Shown: positions 25,050-33,954 of the stretch, piece after piece | How positions within the stretch are numbered: the stretch's first letter is position 1 | Layout: each line of letters starts with the position of its first letter | Origin: RBG-13-68-16 sp041494245 | GTDB taxonomy: Bacteria > Acidobacteriota > Thermoanaerobaculia > Thermoanaerobaculales > Thermoanaerobaculaceae | DNA: 64,000 bases | NCBI GenBank assembly: GCA_041494245.1 | Contig: JBGQAK010000006.1 | Coordinates: forward strand, 162,219 to 226,218 | Reading direction: 5' to 3' | Program-made: the position numbers and the translations under genes | The notes under the pieces: generated by a model | Databases searched by the model: none | What the model was told of the DNA's origin: nothing | What the model saw: only the letters and a program-made list of their open reading frames with translations

Positions 25050-26883
25050 CACGCTGCGAGTCCAGCCACTCGAGCACGGGGATCGCCAGCTTGCGCGTGA
25101 GGCCGAATCGCTCCTTGAACTCCCCGATGTCGAAGCTCTCCACGCCCCACGAGTGCAGCGAGGCCACCACCTCGTCCAGCGTGTCGCCGTGCACGATCCA
25201 CTTGCCCCCCACCCGTGCGAGCCGCGTCGCCTCGACGAGGAACCGCACGACCCCCTGCACCACGCGGGGGTCGGCGCCGAGGGCGCGCGCCGCCTCCTCG
25301 GGGGAGGGCGCGTCGAACCCTGCGCGGCGGTAGAGCTCGGCCACGCGGCCCGCCATTGGGTCCTCGAGCGGCGCCGCATCGGCCGCAAGCGCCCGGCCGG
25401 CCACCTCCCGCAGCAACCCGGCCCGCCGGAAGTCCTCCAGGTAGAAGTCGCGCAGGCGGTGCGCCTCCTCCGGCACCACGCGCGCGAGCAGCTCCGCCAC
25501 CGGCACGCCGACACCGCCCGCCGAGCGCAGCACCGCGCGCGCCTCCTCCCGGAGCGCCGCGACGGCGTTGCGGTGGAGGAGCAGCGGCGGGCGGGTGGGC
25601 ACAACCGCCAGCACGCCCTCGTCCACCAGCCTTCCAAGCGCCGACTCGACCCCCGCCGCGCGTACGCCCAAGCGCGCCGCGAGATCCTCAGCGGCCACCC
25701 CGTGCGCGCCGGCCTGCGCCACCCAGAGCGCCAGCGTCTGCGGCAGCTCCTGCCAGGGGCGCGGCAGCTCGGAGAGCGAGGAACCCTCGCGGCGGCGCAG
25801 CCGCACCGCGTGGGCGTCCAGCACCTCGCCACCCCCCAGCGTGCTGGCTGGTGAGACGCGTCTCAAGACCACGCGGTCCCCAGGCACGGCGAAGACCGGC
25901 CGGGCGAGGCGGAGGATCGCGCGACCGCTCTCACCCGCCCCGATCGCCGACGGGTGCGCCCGCTCCACCCTCCCGAGGAGGCGTGCCGCCAGCAGGTGCA
26001 CCCACACGCGGTCGCCCTCGGCCAGCGCGGCGCCCTCGCCCAGGAGCCGCACGGCGAGCGCCAGCCGCTGCGTCGGCCGCCAGCTCCCCGGGGAGAGGAG
26101 CTGCTCGCCGCGGGGAAGCTCCTCGACGCTCGCCCCCGCCAGGCGGAGCGCCACGCGCTCGCCCGCGGCGGCCTCGGGGCGGCTCTCCCCGTGCACCTGG
26201 ACGCCGCGCACCCGCACGGGCAGCCCCCCGGGGAGCGAGACCAGCTCGTCGCCCACCTGCACCGTTCCCCAGTGGGCGGTCCCCGTCACCACGGTGCCGG
26301 CGCCCTGCACCGTGAAGACCCGATCCACCGAGAGCCGGAACGGGCGGTGCGGCTGCTCGGGGCGCACGGCGCCCCGCGCGCACGCCAGGATCGCCTCGCG
26401 CAGCGTGTCCAGGCCGGCGCCGCTCACCGCCGAGCACGGCACCACCGGCGCGCCGACCAGCGCGCCTCGCCCCAATTCGGTCTCGAGCTCGGCCATGCGC
26501 GCGTTCAGCGTCTCGCCGTCGACGAGGTCCGCCTTGGTGAGCGCGACGACGCCGCCTCGCACCCCCAGCACCTCCAGGACGTCGAGGTGCTCACGGGTCT
26601 GATGCATCACGCCTTCGTCGGCCGCTACAACCAGCAACGCCCGATCGATGCCCGCCGCCCCGGCGATCATGGTGTGGACGAGTCGCTCGTGCCCGGGCAC
26701 ATCGATGAAGGAGATCTCGACCTCCCCCTGCGGGTCCGGAAAAGGGGCGAAGCCGAGCACCAGCGTGATCCCCCGCCGCTTCTCCTCGGGGAGACGGTCG
26801 CAGTCCACCCCGGTGAGCGCCTTGACGAGCGAGGTCTTGCCGTGGTCGATGTGGCCGGCGGTGCCGAAGACAACGGCGCGCAC
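24982..26883 (-). CDS. selB: Selenocysteine-specific elongation factor
   Basis: This 633-residue translation GTPase delivers Sec-tRNA to the ribosome at UGA codons marked by a SECIS hairpin. The GTPase motifs are GTAGHIDHGKTSLVKALTG, DVPGHERLVHTM, TKADLVD and SAVSG. EF-Tu-like domains 2 and 3 follow, and the C-terminal 250 residues hold the winged-helix repeats that bind SECIS RNA, ending FGLTRKLAIPVLEWLDSQ. The start is GTG at 26883. selA, selC and selD are not in the window, nor an obvious selenoprotein gene, so the rest of the system must lie elsewhere. Confidence 0.92.
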   Translation of the reverse strand: MRAVVFGTAGHIDHGKTSLVKALTGVDCDRLPEEKRRGITLVLGFAPFPDPQGEVEISFIDVPGHERLVHTMIAGAAGIDRALLVVAADEGVMHQTREHLDVLEVLGVRGGVVALTKADLVDGETLNARMAELETELGRGALVGAPVVPCSAVSGAGLDTLREAILACARGAVRPEQPHRPFRLSVDRVFTVQGAGTVVTGTAHWGTVQVGDELVSLPGGLPVRVRGVQVHGESRPEAAAGERVALRLAGASVEELPRGEQLLSPGSWRPTQRLALAVRLLGEGAALAEGDRVWVHLLAARLLGRVERAHPSAIGAGESGRAILRLARPVFAVPGDRVVLRRVSPASTLGGGEVLDAHAVRLRRREGSSLSELPRPWQELPQTLALWVAQAGAHGVAAEDLAARLGVRAAGVESALGRLVDEGVLAVVPTRPPLLLHRNAVAALREEARAVLRSAGGVGVPVAELLARVVPEEAHRLRDFYLEDFRRAGLLREVAGRALAADAAPLEDPMAGRVAELYRRAGFDAPSPEEAARALGADPRVVQGVVRFLVEATRLARVGGKWIVHGDTLDEVVASLHSWGVESFDIGEFKERFGLTRKLAIPVLEWLDSQRVTRREGDRRRMVRPRAGTPPAV

Positions 26884-26912
26884 GCACCTATACTACCCGT
26901 GCGGAGGTGCGC

Positions 26913-27488
26913 GTGCTGGAGCAGGAGATGAAGATCCCGGTCCCCTCCCTCGCCCGGGTGCGCGGCCGCCTGCAGGAGCGCGGCGGCCACCTGCTCCACC
27001 TCGCCGCTCTCGAGGACAACGTGGTCCTGGATGACGGGGGGCGCTCGCTCGCGGCGGCCCGCCGGCTGCTGCGCGTGCGCCGCTTCGGCACGACCTGCCT
27101 GATCACGCTCAAGGGCGCGGCATCGTTCTCCGCCGGTGTGAAGACCCGCACCGAGCTGGAGACTGAGGTCGCCGACGCCGACACGGCGCTGGCCATCCTC
27201 GCGGGACTGGGCTTCGGCCCGGTGCGGCGCTACCAGAAGCGCCGCGAGACCTGGTCGCTCGAGCGCGTCACGGTGGCGCTCGACGAGACCCCGATGGGAA
27301 GCTTCGTGGAGCTGGAGGGCGACGGGGCGGCGCTCGCGGGCGTCGCCGGCACGCTCGGCCTCGACCCGCACGAGGCAACCCGCGGCACGTACCTCGACCT
27401 GTGGACGGCCTTCCGGGCCGCTCACCCGGGCGCCCCTGAGGACATGATCTTCGCCCCGGAGGACGGACCCGCGGGGCGCCCCGCATGA
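26913..27488 (+). CDS. CYTH-domain protein (class IV adenylate cyclase/triphosphatase-like)
   Basis: This protein of 191 residues starts with LEQEMKIPV, which contains the ExExK signature of CYTH enzymes. LLRVRRFGTTCLITLKG and RTELETEVAD follow, and YQKRRETW plus VTVALDETPMGSFVELEG complete the tunnel fold that binds triphosphate. Members are class IV adenylate cyclases or inorganic/thiamine triphosphatases; sequence alone does not decide. GTG 26913 is chosen because GGAG lies six bases before it. The stop overlaps the next gene by four bases. Confidence 0.8.
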   Translation: MLEQEMKIPVPSLARVRGRLQERGGHLLHLAALEDNVVLDDGGRSLAAARRLLRVRRFGTTCLITLKGAASFSAGVKTRTELETEVADADTALAILAGLGFGPVRRYQKRRETWSLERVTVALDETPMGSFVELEGDGAALAGVAGTLGLDPHEATRGTYLDLWTAFRAAHPGAPEDMIFAPEDGPAGRPA

Positions 27489-28468
27489 ACGGGATGCTCC
27501 TGGCCGCGGGCTTCGGGGAGCGGATGGAGCCCCTCAGCACCGTGGTCCCCAAGCCTGCCCTCGAGGTCCTCGGCCGGCCGCTGCTCGCAAGCGCCCTCTT
27601 GAACCTCTCCGCAGCGGGGTGTGCGCGCGTCGTCGTCAACCTCCACCGCCATCCGGAACGGGTCGCCGCCGCCGCGAGGGCCGCTCACCAGGGGGCGCTT
27701 TCGTTCTCCTGGGAGCCAGAGCTGCTGGGCAGCGCGGGCGGGGTCTCGGCCGCGCGACCCCTGCTCGGCGATGGCCCGGTGCTGGTCGGCAACGCCGACA
27801 TCTGGGGTGAGCTCGACCTGCGGCCGCTCCTGGGCGCGGGGGACGCGGGCACCGCGGTGCTGGCGCTCCTACCCCACCCCGACCCGGCGCGCTGGAGCTC
27901 GGTCGTTCTCGGCCACGACCGGTGCGTGGACGCGTTCCTCGCTCCCGGAGCCGCCCACTCCGGCGAGCGCTTCCTCTTTACGGGCTTCCAGCTCCTGGGC
28001 GCCAAGGTCGTGGCCTCCCTGCCGGAGCCGCCCGCCACGATGGCGCAGGCGTGGGAGGCGCTGCGCAGGCGCGGCGCGCTCAAGGGCGTCGTAACGCCCG
28101 GTTCCTGGCGCGAGGCCGGGACCCCGGCGGCCTACCAGGCGCTCGTCGTCGGCCTCCTGAGCCACGATCGGTGGATCCATCCCCAGGCGGCGGTGGCCCC
28201 GGACGCGAGGGTCGTGCGCAGTGCGGTCGGGGCGGGGTGCCGGCTGGCCGCGGGGTCTGCCGTCTACGAGTGCGTCCTCACGGCGGGTGCCATCGTCGGG
28301 AGCGGGTGCGAGCTTCGCTCCTGCGTGGTCGCGGGCCCTGTCACCCTCACCGGCGCCGGAGCCGTCGCCGAGACCGTCTTTCTCCCCGAGGGGCGTTTCC
28401 CGCTTCGTTCCATCACAGCCGCACCTCCTCCCACTGCGCCCACCCCCGCCTCCAGAGCAGAGCCCTGA
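27485..28468 (+). CDS. Sugar-1-phosphate nucleotidyltransferase with hexapeptide tail
   Basis: The 327-residue protein opens with LLAAGFGERMEPLSTVVPKP, the nucleotidyltransferase signature, and has VLVGNADIWGEL (metal-binding Asp) and FTGFQLLG. The C-terminal 80 residues have spaced hydrophobic repeats like a left-handed beta helix (PQAAVAPDARVVRSAVGAGC). It activates a sugar phosphate with an NTP; MurU-like or mannose-1-phosphate enzymes are closest in layout. It overlaps the CYTH gene start-to-stop, and its 3' end overlaps the convergent pseudopilin gene by 56 bases. Confidence 0.75.
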   Translation: MNGMLLAAGFGERMEPLSTVVPKPALEVLGRPLLASALLNLSAAGCARVVVNLHRHPERVAAAARAAHQGALSFSWEPELLGSAGGVSAARPLLGDGPVLVGNADIWGELDLRPLLGAGDAGTAVLALLPHPDPARWSSVVLGHDRCVDAFLAPGAAHSGERFLFTGFQLLGAKVVASLPEPPATMAQAWEALRRRGALKGVVTPGSWREAGTPAAYQALVVGLLSHDRWIHPQAAVAPDARVVRSAVGAGCRLAAGSAVYECVLTAGAIVGSGCELRSCVVAGPVTLTGAGAVAETVFLPEGRFPLRSITAAPPPTAPTPASRAEP

Positions 28469-29006
28469 TGCGGCCGAGGCCGCCGTTCACACGGATCGCC
28501 ATCACGCTCGCGCGCCCGTCGTTGAAGTACACGCTGGACGGCGTCGCGTGCCCCTGCGGCGAGAAGCTGATGACGCCGCTGCGCCCCACCTTCAGGCCAT
28601 CCTCGCCAAGGGTGCCCTCACCGGAAGGGTCCGGCACCTTCCACTCGCGGGGCACCCCGAGCCGCGTGCCGGCGCTCAGAAAGTCCAGCCAGACCCGGGG
28701 CCCAAGCGCCTTGTCCATATTCTTCAGGAAGTCCGCCCGTGAGACACCGTTACGGTTTCCGTCAGCCACCATGAGGTAGTACGGCCTCTCGCTCTGCTCG
28801 GTAAAGATGAGGCCCACGTTGCGGCAACTGGTGAGCGCCTCCTGCCGGCAGCGCATCGCATCGCCCGCAACCTGGCGGGCCAGCCGCTCGAGGTCGATCT
28901 TCCGGCGCATCTCCGAGAGGTTGGGGATCGCGATCGCCGTTGCCAGCCCGAGGAGCGCCACCACCACGAGCATCTCGAGCATCGAGTACCCCCTTTCCGC
29001 GTCCAT
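28413..29006 (-). CDS. Type IV pilin-like/GspH-FimT pseudopilin
   Basis: The protein of 197 residues starts MDAERGYSMLEMLVVVALLG, a prepilin leader with cleavage after Gly and glutamate at mature position 5, followed by the usual hydrophobic helix. The rest (CRQEALTSCRNVGLIFTEQ and so on) fits a GspH/FimT-type minor pseudopilin. AAAGGAGGGGGAG precedes ATG 29006, which supports this start over one 18 codons upstream. Other pilus or secretion genes are not in the window. Confidence 0.75.
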   Translation of the reverse strand: MDAERGYSMLEMLVVVALLGLATAIAIPNLSEMRRKIDLERLARQVAGDAMRCRQEALTSCRNVGLIFTEQSERPYYLMVADGNRNGVSRADFLKNMDKALGPRVWLDFLSAGTRLGVPREWKVPDPSGEGTLGEDGLKVGRSGVISFSPQGHATPSSVYFNDGRASVMAIRVNGGLGRIRALLWRRGWAQWEEVRL

Positions 29007-29108
29007 CTCCCCCTCCTTTGGACCCCGGGGGCGGCCCACGACCGCCCCCGGCCCGTCCACGCCACCTCTTTTGTGTTTCGTTGTCAGGACGTGTTCACGC
29101 TCCGTTCC

Positions 29109-29453
29109 TCAGCTCTGCGACTTGGTCGTCGAATTCGGCGCGCGCGGAACGCGCACCTTCGCCTTGAGGGTGGTTGACCCGGTCACGCTCACGTAGGGAG
29201 CGAGCGTGGCGAGGCTCTTCTCGCTGATGCCCTTCACCCGCGCGAGCTCCTCGGGCGCCTTGAACGCACCGTTGGCGGTGCGGAAGTCCACGATGCGCTT
29301 GGCCAGTGCCGGGCCCACCCGCGGGAGCAGCTGCAGCTCCTGCACGGAAGCGGTGTTGATGTTGACCTGCTCCTTGCCCGCCGGAGAGGCGGCGAGCGCG
29401 CTGCCCGCCAGCACCACCGCCAGCATCACGCACATCACGGTCGTGGTCTTCAT
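29109..29453 (-). CDS. Secreted helix-hairpin-helix protein, ComEA-like
   Basis: The 114-residue protein has a signal peptide (MKTTTVMCVMLAVVLAGSALA) and a ComEA HhH core: VNINTASVQELQLLPRVGPA, LAKRIVDFR, NGAFKAPEELARVKGIS. ComEA binds incoming DNA during natural transformation, together with type IV pilus proteins. The adjacent pseudopilin gene fits that role. Small secreted HhH proteins of this kind are also found without competence. AAGGAGAACC precedes the ATG. Confidence 0.8.
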   Translation of the reverse strand: MKTTTVMCVMLAVVLAGSALAASPAGKEQVNINTASVQELQLLPRVGPALAKRIVDFRTANGAFKAPEELARVKGISEKSLATLAPYVSVTGSTTLKAKVRVPRAPNSTTKSQS

Positions 29454-29723
29454 TTCGGTTCTCCTTTCGTGCGGTTCCCACCGCAGTCCCTGTTGCGCTC
29501 CTGTCTCGTGCCTCGCGCCTCGTGCCCCATCCCTGCCGTTAAGGTCCGTGGGCCATCGCTCACCTCCGCCGCACGGTATGAGCAAGCCGCATGCCAAGTC
29601 CGGGGTTGCACCGTAAATAGCGGCGAATGTTACGGTTATGCCCTGCGAGCACGGCCGGGCGACGGCCGGGGGGTGGTAAGCTTTCCTGTCAGTCGGACAC
29701 GAAAGCGTGCCGGGAGCGAGGTC

Positions 29724-30221
29724 ATGCCCTGTACGAGGTTTCTGTCACCCGCCGAGAACCTTGACACCCCCGTGCCGGTGGGCCACCGCGAGGCTCACCC
29801 GGACGACCTCGCGGCGCTCGTCGAGCTGGACGGCCTCTGCTTCGCGCGGCGCGCATGGTCGGCCAAGGCGTGGTGGGAGGTGGTGACGCTTCCCGAGTGG
29901 ACGACGGTGGTGCTGACCCTCGCACGGGAGGTGATCGCGGCGACCGCCCTTTTGCCCGCCGCACCGGTTTCCTTTCTGGCCTCGCTCGCAGTCCACCCCG
30001 AGCACCGCCGCCGGGGCCTCGGCCGCCTGCTCCTGTGCGACGCCCTCGCCCGCGCCCGCAACGCCTCGGCCCGCTGGCTGTCGCTCGAGGTGGACCGGGA
30101 AAACCGCGGCGCCGTGGCGATGTACCAGCGGGAGGGTTTTGGGGTGCTCCGGCGTTTCCAGGAGGAGGGGCGCTGGCGCCAGGAGATGGTGCGCCGCCTT
30201 GGAGGGACGAGTGGGGTGTGA
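29724..30221 (+). CDS. GNAT-family N-acetyltransferase, RimI-like
   Basis: This 165-residue protein has the GNAT core: REAHPDDLAALVELDGLCF, then SLAVHPEHRRRGLGRLLLCD with the acetyl-CoA Q/RxxGxG/A loop, and VDRENRGAVAMYQREGF. This order matches RimI, which acetylates the N-terminus of ribosomal protein S18, but paralogues with other substrates are common. GAGCGAGGTC lies before the ATG. The 3' end overlaps the ubiX remnant by 11 bases. The 270 bases upstream hold no gene. Confidence 0.75.
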   Translation: MPCTRFLSPAENLDTPVPVGHREAHPDDLAALVELDGLCFARRAWSAKAWWEVVTLPEWTTVVLTLAREVIAATALLPAAPVSFLASLAVHPEHRRRGLGRLLLCDALARARNASARWLSLEVDRENRGAVAMYQREGFGVLRRFQEEGRWRQEMVRRLGGTSGV

Positions 30222-30642
30222 GCTGGGGCTGGTGATCACCCGGGCGAGCGGCTCGCGCCTCGCGGTGCGCTTCGCCGAGCTGGCCGCCGAGCATAACGAC
30301 GTGAGCGCGCTGCACGTGGTGCTCTCCAACGGGGCAAGGCTCGTCGTCGCCGACGAGCCGGGCAGGGAGCGCGCTACCTCGCAGGGGTTCGTGAAGGGGC
30401 TGGCGCTGAGTGCAGCCGCACGGGAGAAGGTTCACACCCGGGCCGACGCGGACCACGGGGCCCCGATCGCCTCGGGCTCGCATCTGCTGCGCAGGGTCGT
30501 GATCCTGCCGTGCTCCGCCGCCACCGCCGGTTCCCTCGCTCACGGCGTGTCGCGCGCCCTCGGCCAGCGCCTGCGCGACATCGCCCTCAAGCAGCGCTGG
30601 CCTCTGCTGCTGGGCTTCCGCAAGAGCCCGCTCTCGCCGATC
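30211..30642 (+). pseudogene. Truncated UbiX-type flavin prenyltransferase
   Basis: From a GTG at 30211 (GGAGG five bases before) the frame reads GCELGLVITRASGSRLAVRF, later IASGSHLLRRVVILPCSAAT and LKQRWPLLLGFRKSPLS, which follow UbiX closely (ITGASG, IASGS, PCSM, ERRPLVL). UbiX makes prenylated FMN for UbiD decarboxylases. At about residue 144 homology stops, and the expected C-terminal third, with the PP.PAFY motif, is absent. The frame runs on to 30840 without similarity. A deletion has joined it to a ubiA 3' end. Confidence 0.7.
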
Positions 30643-30881
30643 ACGGGCTCGACGCCCGCAACTCGCGCACCGCGGCACGGGCGCTGCCGTCACGGCGCCT
30701 ACGGAGGGATTTTGCCTGGGCGCTGGTGGCTCTCGCGGTCGCCGGGCTGCTCGCCTGGCAGCACTCCCTCGTCGCCCCGGGCCGCCTGGAGCGCCTCGAC
30801 ACCGCGTTTTTCAGCGCCAACGGCGCGCTCGCGCTCCTGATGTTTGCGCTCGACCTCCTTGATATGATTGCCCGCGCATGA
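30643..30881 (+). pseudogene. 3' fragment of a UbiA-family prenyltransferase gene
   Basis: In another frame this stretch reads RRDFAWALVALAVAGLLAWQ, HSLVAPGRLERLDTAFFSAN and ALLMFALDLLDM up to TGA at 30881. That is the C-terminal end of UbiA-type polyprenyltransferases (compare LVRP.DLSR.NAAFF..NG). The catalytic N-terminal part is missing. The stop overlaps the next gene as ATGA, which shows the original operon order. Confidence 0.65.
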
Positions 30882-31528
30882 GCGAGGTCACGCTGGCCGC
30901 CAGGCACATCGCCATCGAGGGACCGATCGGGGTGGGAAAGACGTCGCTGGTCGAGCTGCTGGCCTCCCGCTTCGAGGGCGTGAAAATCCTCGAGGACGTC
31001 GCCAACCCGTTCCTGGGGCCTTTCTACCGGGGCAAGGAGGGCGCCGCGTTCCAGGTCCAGTTGTTCTTCCTGCTCTCCCGCCACCAGCAGCACCTCGAGC
31101 TGGCACAGCGGGAGCTGTTCACCCGCTTCGTGGTGGCGGACTACACCATGCCGAAGGACCGCATCTTCGCCCGCATGAACCTCGACGACGAGGAGTTCCG
31201 CCTCTACGACCGTCTCTACCACCTGCTCACCGCCCGCCTGCCCAAGCCCGACCTCGTGATCTACCTGGAGGCGAGCGTGGAAACGTGCATGCAGCGCATT
31301 CGCATGCGCGGGCGTGAGTTCGAGCGCGGCATCGGCCCCGACTACCTGCGGCGCCTGAAGGACGCCTACAACGCCTACTTCTACCGCTACGCGGAGACGC
31401 CGCTGCTGGTCGTCAACACCGACGAGATCGATTTCGTCAACAAGACGGAGGACTTCGACAACCTGGTCGCGCAGATTGCGCGGACCCGGCAGGGGACGCA
31501 GGTGTACGTACCGCTCGGATCCGGTTGA
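30878..31528 (+). CDS. Deoxynucleoside kinase (dGK/dAK type)
   Basis: This 216-residue protein has the P-loop IAIEGPIGVGKTSLVELLA, the LEDVANPFL segment, FVVADYTMPKDRIFA (in place of the DRS/ERS box) and the lid RIRMRGREFERGI. It phosphorylates deoxynucleosides for dNTP salvage; dG or dA is likely, but specificity cannot be read with certainty. The ATG overlaps the ubiA remnant stop. It precedes panBCD with 124 bases between. Confidence 0.85.
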   Translation: MSEVTLAARHIAIEGPIGVGKTSLVELLASRFEGVKILEDVANPFLGPFYRGKEGAAFQVQLFFLLSRHQQHLELAQRELFTRFVVADYTMPKDRIFARMNLDDEEFRLYDRLYHLLTARLPKPDLVIYLEASVETCMQRIRMRGREFERGIGPDYLRRLKDAYNAYFYRYAETPLLVVNTDEIDFVNKTEDFDNLVAQIARTRQGTQVYVPLGSG

Positions 31529-31652
31529 GCAGGGACCGAGACGGGCCACGACGTTGACGAGAGCCCGCCACGCACGCAGAGCGGGCGCCGATCCCGCCCC
31601 GGGGCTGGACGGCGACCGCGCTCCATCCGGATCCGTCGGCCCGGAGGGACCG

Positions 31653-32567
31653 ATGGAAAGAAAACAAGGACTCAGGGCACGGGGCTCAGGGGTCGGCAGC
31701 CCCTCCCGACCGCCCCAACCCACCACCGCTTCAGACGTAGTGACCGTTCCTCAGATCGTCGCGGCGAAGGGGGTGCGCCGGCTGGTCATGGTGACGGCCA
31801 GCGACCATCCCTCGGCCCGGCTGGCCGACCGTGCCGGCGTGGACGTCGTGCTGGTCGGGGACTCGCTTGCCATGGCGTCGCTCGGGCGGCCCGACACGCT
31901 CTCGATCACCCTCGACGAGATGGTCCACCACACCAGGGCGGCCGCCGCCGGCGTCAGCCGGGCGCTCCTGGTCGCGGACATGCCGTTCGGCTCCTATCAG
32001 GCGAGCGTCCCCGACGCGGTGCGCAGCGCCGTTCGCCTGGTGGCGGAGGGAGGGGCGCGCGCGGTCAAGCTGGAAGGACCACGCCCCGCCGAGGTCTCGG
32101 CCATCGCCTCCGCGGGGATCCCGGTGGTGGGCCACCTCGGCCTCACGCCCCAGTCCCTGCACCGGCTGGGCGGCTACCACGTGCAGGGGCGCGACCTCGA
32201 CCAGGCCCTGATGCTCATTGAGCAGGCCCGAACGCTTGAGCTGGCGGGCGCGTTCCTGCTGGTGCTCGAGGCGGTCCCGGCGCCGCTCGGAGCCGCGATC
32301 ACACGCGCGGTCGGCATTCCGACCATCGGCATCGGGGCGGGGCCCGGGTGCGACGGCCAGGTGCTGGTCTTCGCCGATCTGCTCGGCCTTTCCGAGCCGC
32401 CGACACCGCGTTTCGTCCGCCGCTACGCGGAGCTCTCCACCATCATCCGCGAGGCGCTTGCGGCGTTCGCCGCCGATGTTCGCGAGGGACGTTACCCCGC
32501 CGACACCGAGTGCTACCCGAGCCCGCCTGGGCTCGCGGACGCGCTGGCGCGAGCTTCGGAGGTCTAG
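31653..32567 (+). CDS. panB: 3-methyl-2-oxobutanoate hydroxymethyltransferase
   Basis: PanB adds a hydroxymethyl group to ketoisovalerate, the first step of pantothenate synthesis. Key segments are VMVTASDHPSARLADRAGVD, VVLVGDSLAMASLG (metal Asp), LVADMPFGSY, GGARAVKLEG and GHLGLTPQ. ATG 31653 has GGAGGG upstream, but its first 29 residues (ERKQGLRARGSGV and so on) are unlike the family. A GTG at 31740, directly before TVPQIVAAKG, matches homologues better but has no ribosome binding site. Five bases separate it from panC. Confidence 0.88.
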   Translation: MERKQGLRARGSGVGSPSRPPQPTTASDVVTVPQIVAAKGVRRLVMVTASDHPSARLADRAGVDVVLVGDSLAMASLGRPDTLSITLDEMVHHTRAAAAGVSRALLVADMPFGSYQASVPDAVRSAVRLVAEGGARAVKLEGPRPAEVSAIASAGIPVVGHLGLTPQSLHRLGGYHVQGRDLDQALMLIEQARTLELAGAFLLVLEAVPAPLGAAITRAVGIPTIGIGAGPGCDGQVLVFADLLGLSEPPTPRFVRRYAELSTIIREALAAFAADVREGRYPADTECYPSPPGLADALARASEV

Positions 32568-32571
32568 GGCG

Positions 32572-33420
32572 ATGCTCCTCGTCACGACCATCGCGGCTGT
32601 GCGGGCGCGGCGCGAAGAGCTCGCGCGTGCCGGCAAGCGGCTCGCCTTCGTTCCCACCATGGGGGCGCTCCACGAGGGGCATCTGAGGCTCGTGCGCCGC
32701 GGCCGCGAGCTCGCGGACGAGGTGTGGGCCAGCGTGTTCGTCAACCCCGCACAGTTCGGCTCCGGGGAAGACCTCGCGAGCTACCCGCGCGCTCCGGAGG
32801 GCGACCGCACCCTGCTCGAGCGTGAGGGGACGGCCCTCCTTTTCGCGCCGTCCCCCCGCGAGATCTACCCACGCGCCGCCGCAACGGTGATCGATCTCCC
32901 GCAGCTCACCGCCGGCCTGTGCGGCGCTCACCGCCCTGGCCATTTCCGGGGCGTCGCCTTGGTGGTTGCGAAGCTTCTCAACATCGTCCAACCCCACGTG
33001 GCTCTGTTCGGTGCCAAGGACTGGCAGCAGGCGGCGGTCATCCGGCGCCTCGTGGAGGATCTCGATATCCCGGTTGACGTCGAGGTGGTCCCCACCGCTC
33101 GCGAGAACGACGGCCTCGCTCTCTCCTCCCGCAACGCCTACCTCTCCCCCGAGGAGCGCCGTGCCGCCGCCGTGCTGCACCGGGCTCTCCAGCGTGCGGC
33201 GCAGGCTGCCCGCTCCGGCGAGCGCAACGGCGCGCGCCTGGAGGCCATCCTGGCCGCCGAGGTGGGAAGCGAGCCGCTCGCCAGGGTGCAGTATGCTGCC
33301 GCGGTGGACCCCGAAACGCTGCGTCCGCTGGAGACCGTGGCGGGACGTGTGCTCCTGGCGGTGGCCGCTCACCTGGGGAGCACGCGGCTGATCGACAACC
33401 TGCTCGTGGAGGGAGTGTGA
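32572..33420 (+). CDS. panC: Pantothenate synthetase
   Basis: This 282-residue enzyme condenses pantoate and beta-alanine with ATP. FVPTMGALHEGHLRLVRRG holds the HxGH nucleotide site, followed by VFVNPAQFGSGEDL, GHFRGVALVVAKLLNIVQP, FGAKDWQQ and LALSSRNAYLSPEER with the KMSKS-like loop. Length is normal. The stop overlaps the panD start (TGATG). Confidence 0.93.
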   Translation: MLLVTTIAAVRARREELARAGKRLAFVPTMGALHEGHLRLVRRGRELADEVWASVFVNPAQFGSGEDLASYPRAPEGDRTLLEREGTALLFAPSPREIYPRAAATVIDLPQLTAGLCGAHRPGHFRGVALVVAKLLNIVQPHVALFGAKDWQQAAVIRRLVEDLDIPVDVEVVPTARENDGLALSSRNAYLSPEERRAAAVLHRALQRAAQAARSGERNGARLEAILAAEVGSEPLARVQYAAAVDPETLRPLETVAGRVLLAVAAHLGSTRLIDNLLVEGV

Positions 33421-33803
33421 TGCTCCGAGCTTTCCTGCGCTCCAAGATCTACCGCGCCCGTGTGACACGGTGCGATCCGGAGTACGTGGGTTCCATCACG
33501 ATCGATCGCGATCTGCTCGCGGCGTGCGACCTGCTGCCGCTCGAGCAGGTGGACGTCTACAACATCACCCGCGGGACCCGCTTCACAACCTACTGCCTTC
33601 CAGGCACGCCCGGCGAGGGGGAGGTCGCGATCAACGGTGCAGCCGCGCACCTCGCCCGGGTCGGCGACCTCGTGATTATGGCCGCCTACTGCCACCTCGA
33701 CCGCGAGGACGTTCCCTTCCACCGCGCGCGCGTCGTGCTCGTCGACGAGGGGAACCGTCCCGTCGAAATCCGGGAGCAGACGCCCTTCGACCTCGACGAG
33801 TGA
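33420..33803 (+). CDS. panD: Aspartate 1-decarboxylase
   Basis: PanD makes beta-alanine from aspartate and uses a pyruvoyl group formed by self-cleavage at Gly-Ser. Here the site is in DPEYVGSITIDRDLL (Gly24-Ser25). NGAAAHLARVGDLVIMAAY is also conserved. Length 127 is typical. The ATG overlaps the panC stop; a GTG one codon upstream is less likely. It completes panB-panC-panD. Confidence 0.93.
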   Translation: MLRAFLRSKIYRARVTRCDPEYVGSITIDRDLLAACDLLPLEQVDVYNITRGTRFTTYCLPGTPGEGEVAINGAAAHLARVGDLVIMAAYCHLDREDVPFHRARVVLVDEGNRPVEIREQTPFDLDE

Positions 33804-33870
33804 CAGGGCACAGCACGGCATTCTTTCCACGACCATGGTTCGTGAGGGTGGTGCGACGACAGCGCGACGC

Positions 33871-33899
33871 GCGGTCGCCGGAAAGAAAGCGGCGACCGC
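33871..33899. terminator. Hairpin between panD and the convergent TPR gene
   Basis: A perfect 10-bp stem GCGGTCGCCG/CGGCGACCGC encloses GAAAGAAAG. No T-run follows on either strand, so it may only block or stabilise transcript ends. Confidence 0.45.
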
Positions 33900-33954
33900 T
33901 GGGCCGCCGTCGATTCGAATTCGAGTGTCCTCTTCTGAGCCCGGAGCCCGGCCG

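Noticed and set aside
29454..29723. A promoter for the acetyltransferase gene around TTGCAC at 29605
   Set aside because: The spacing to any -10-like hexamer is 18-19 with a poor match, so I do not list it.
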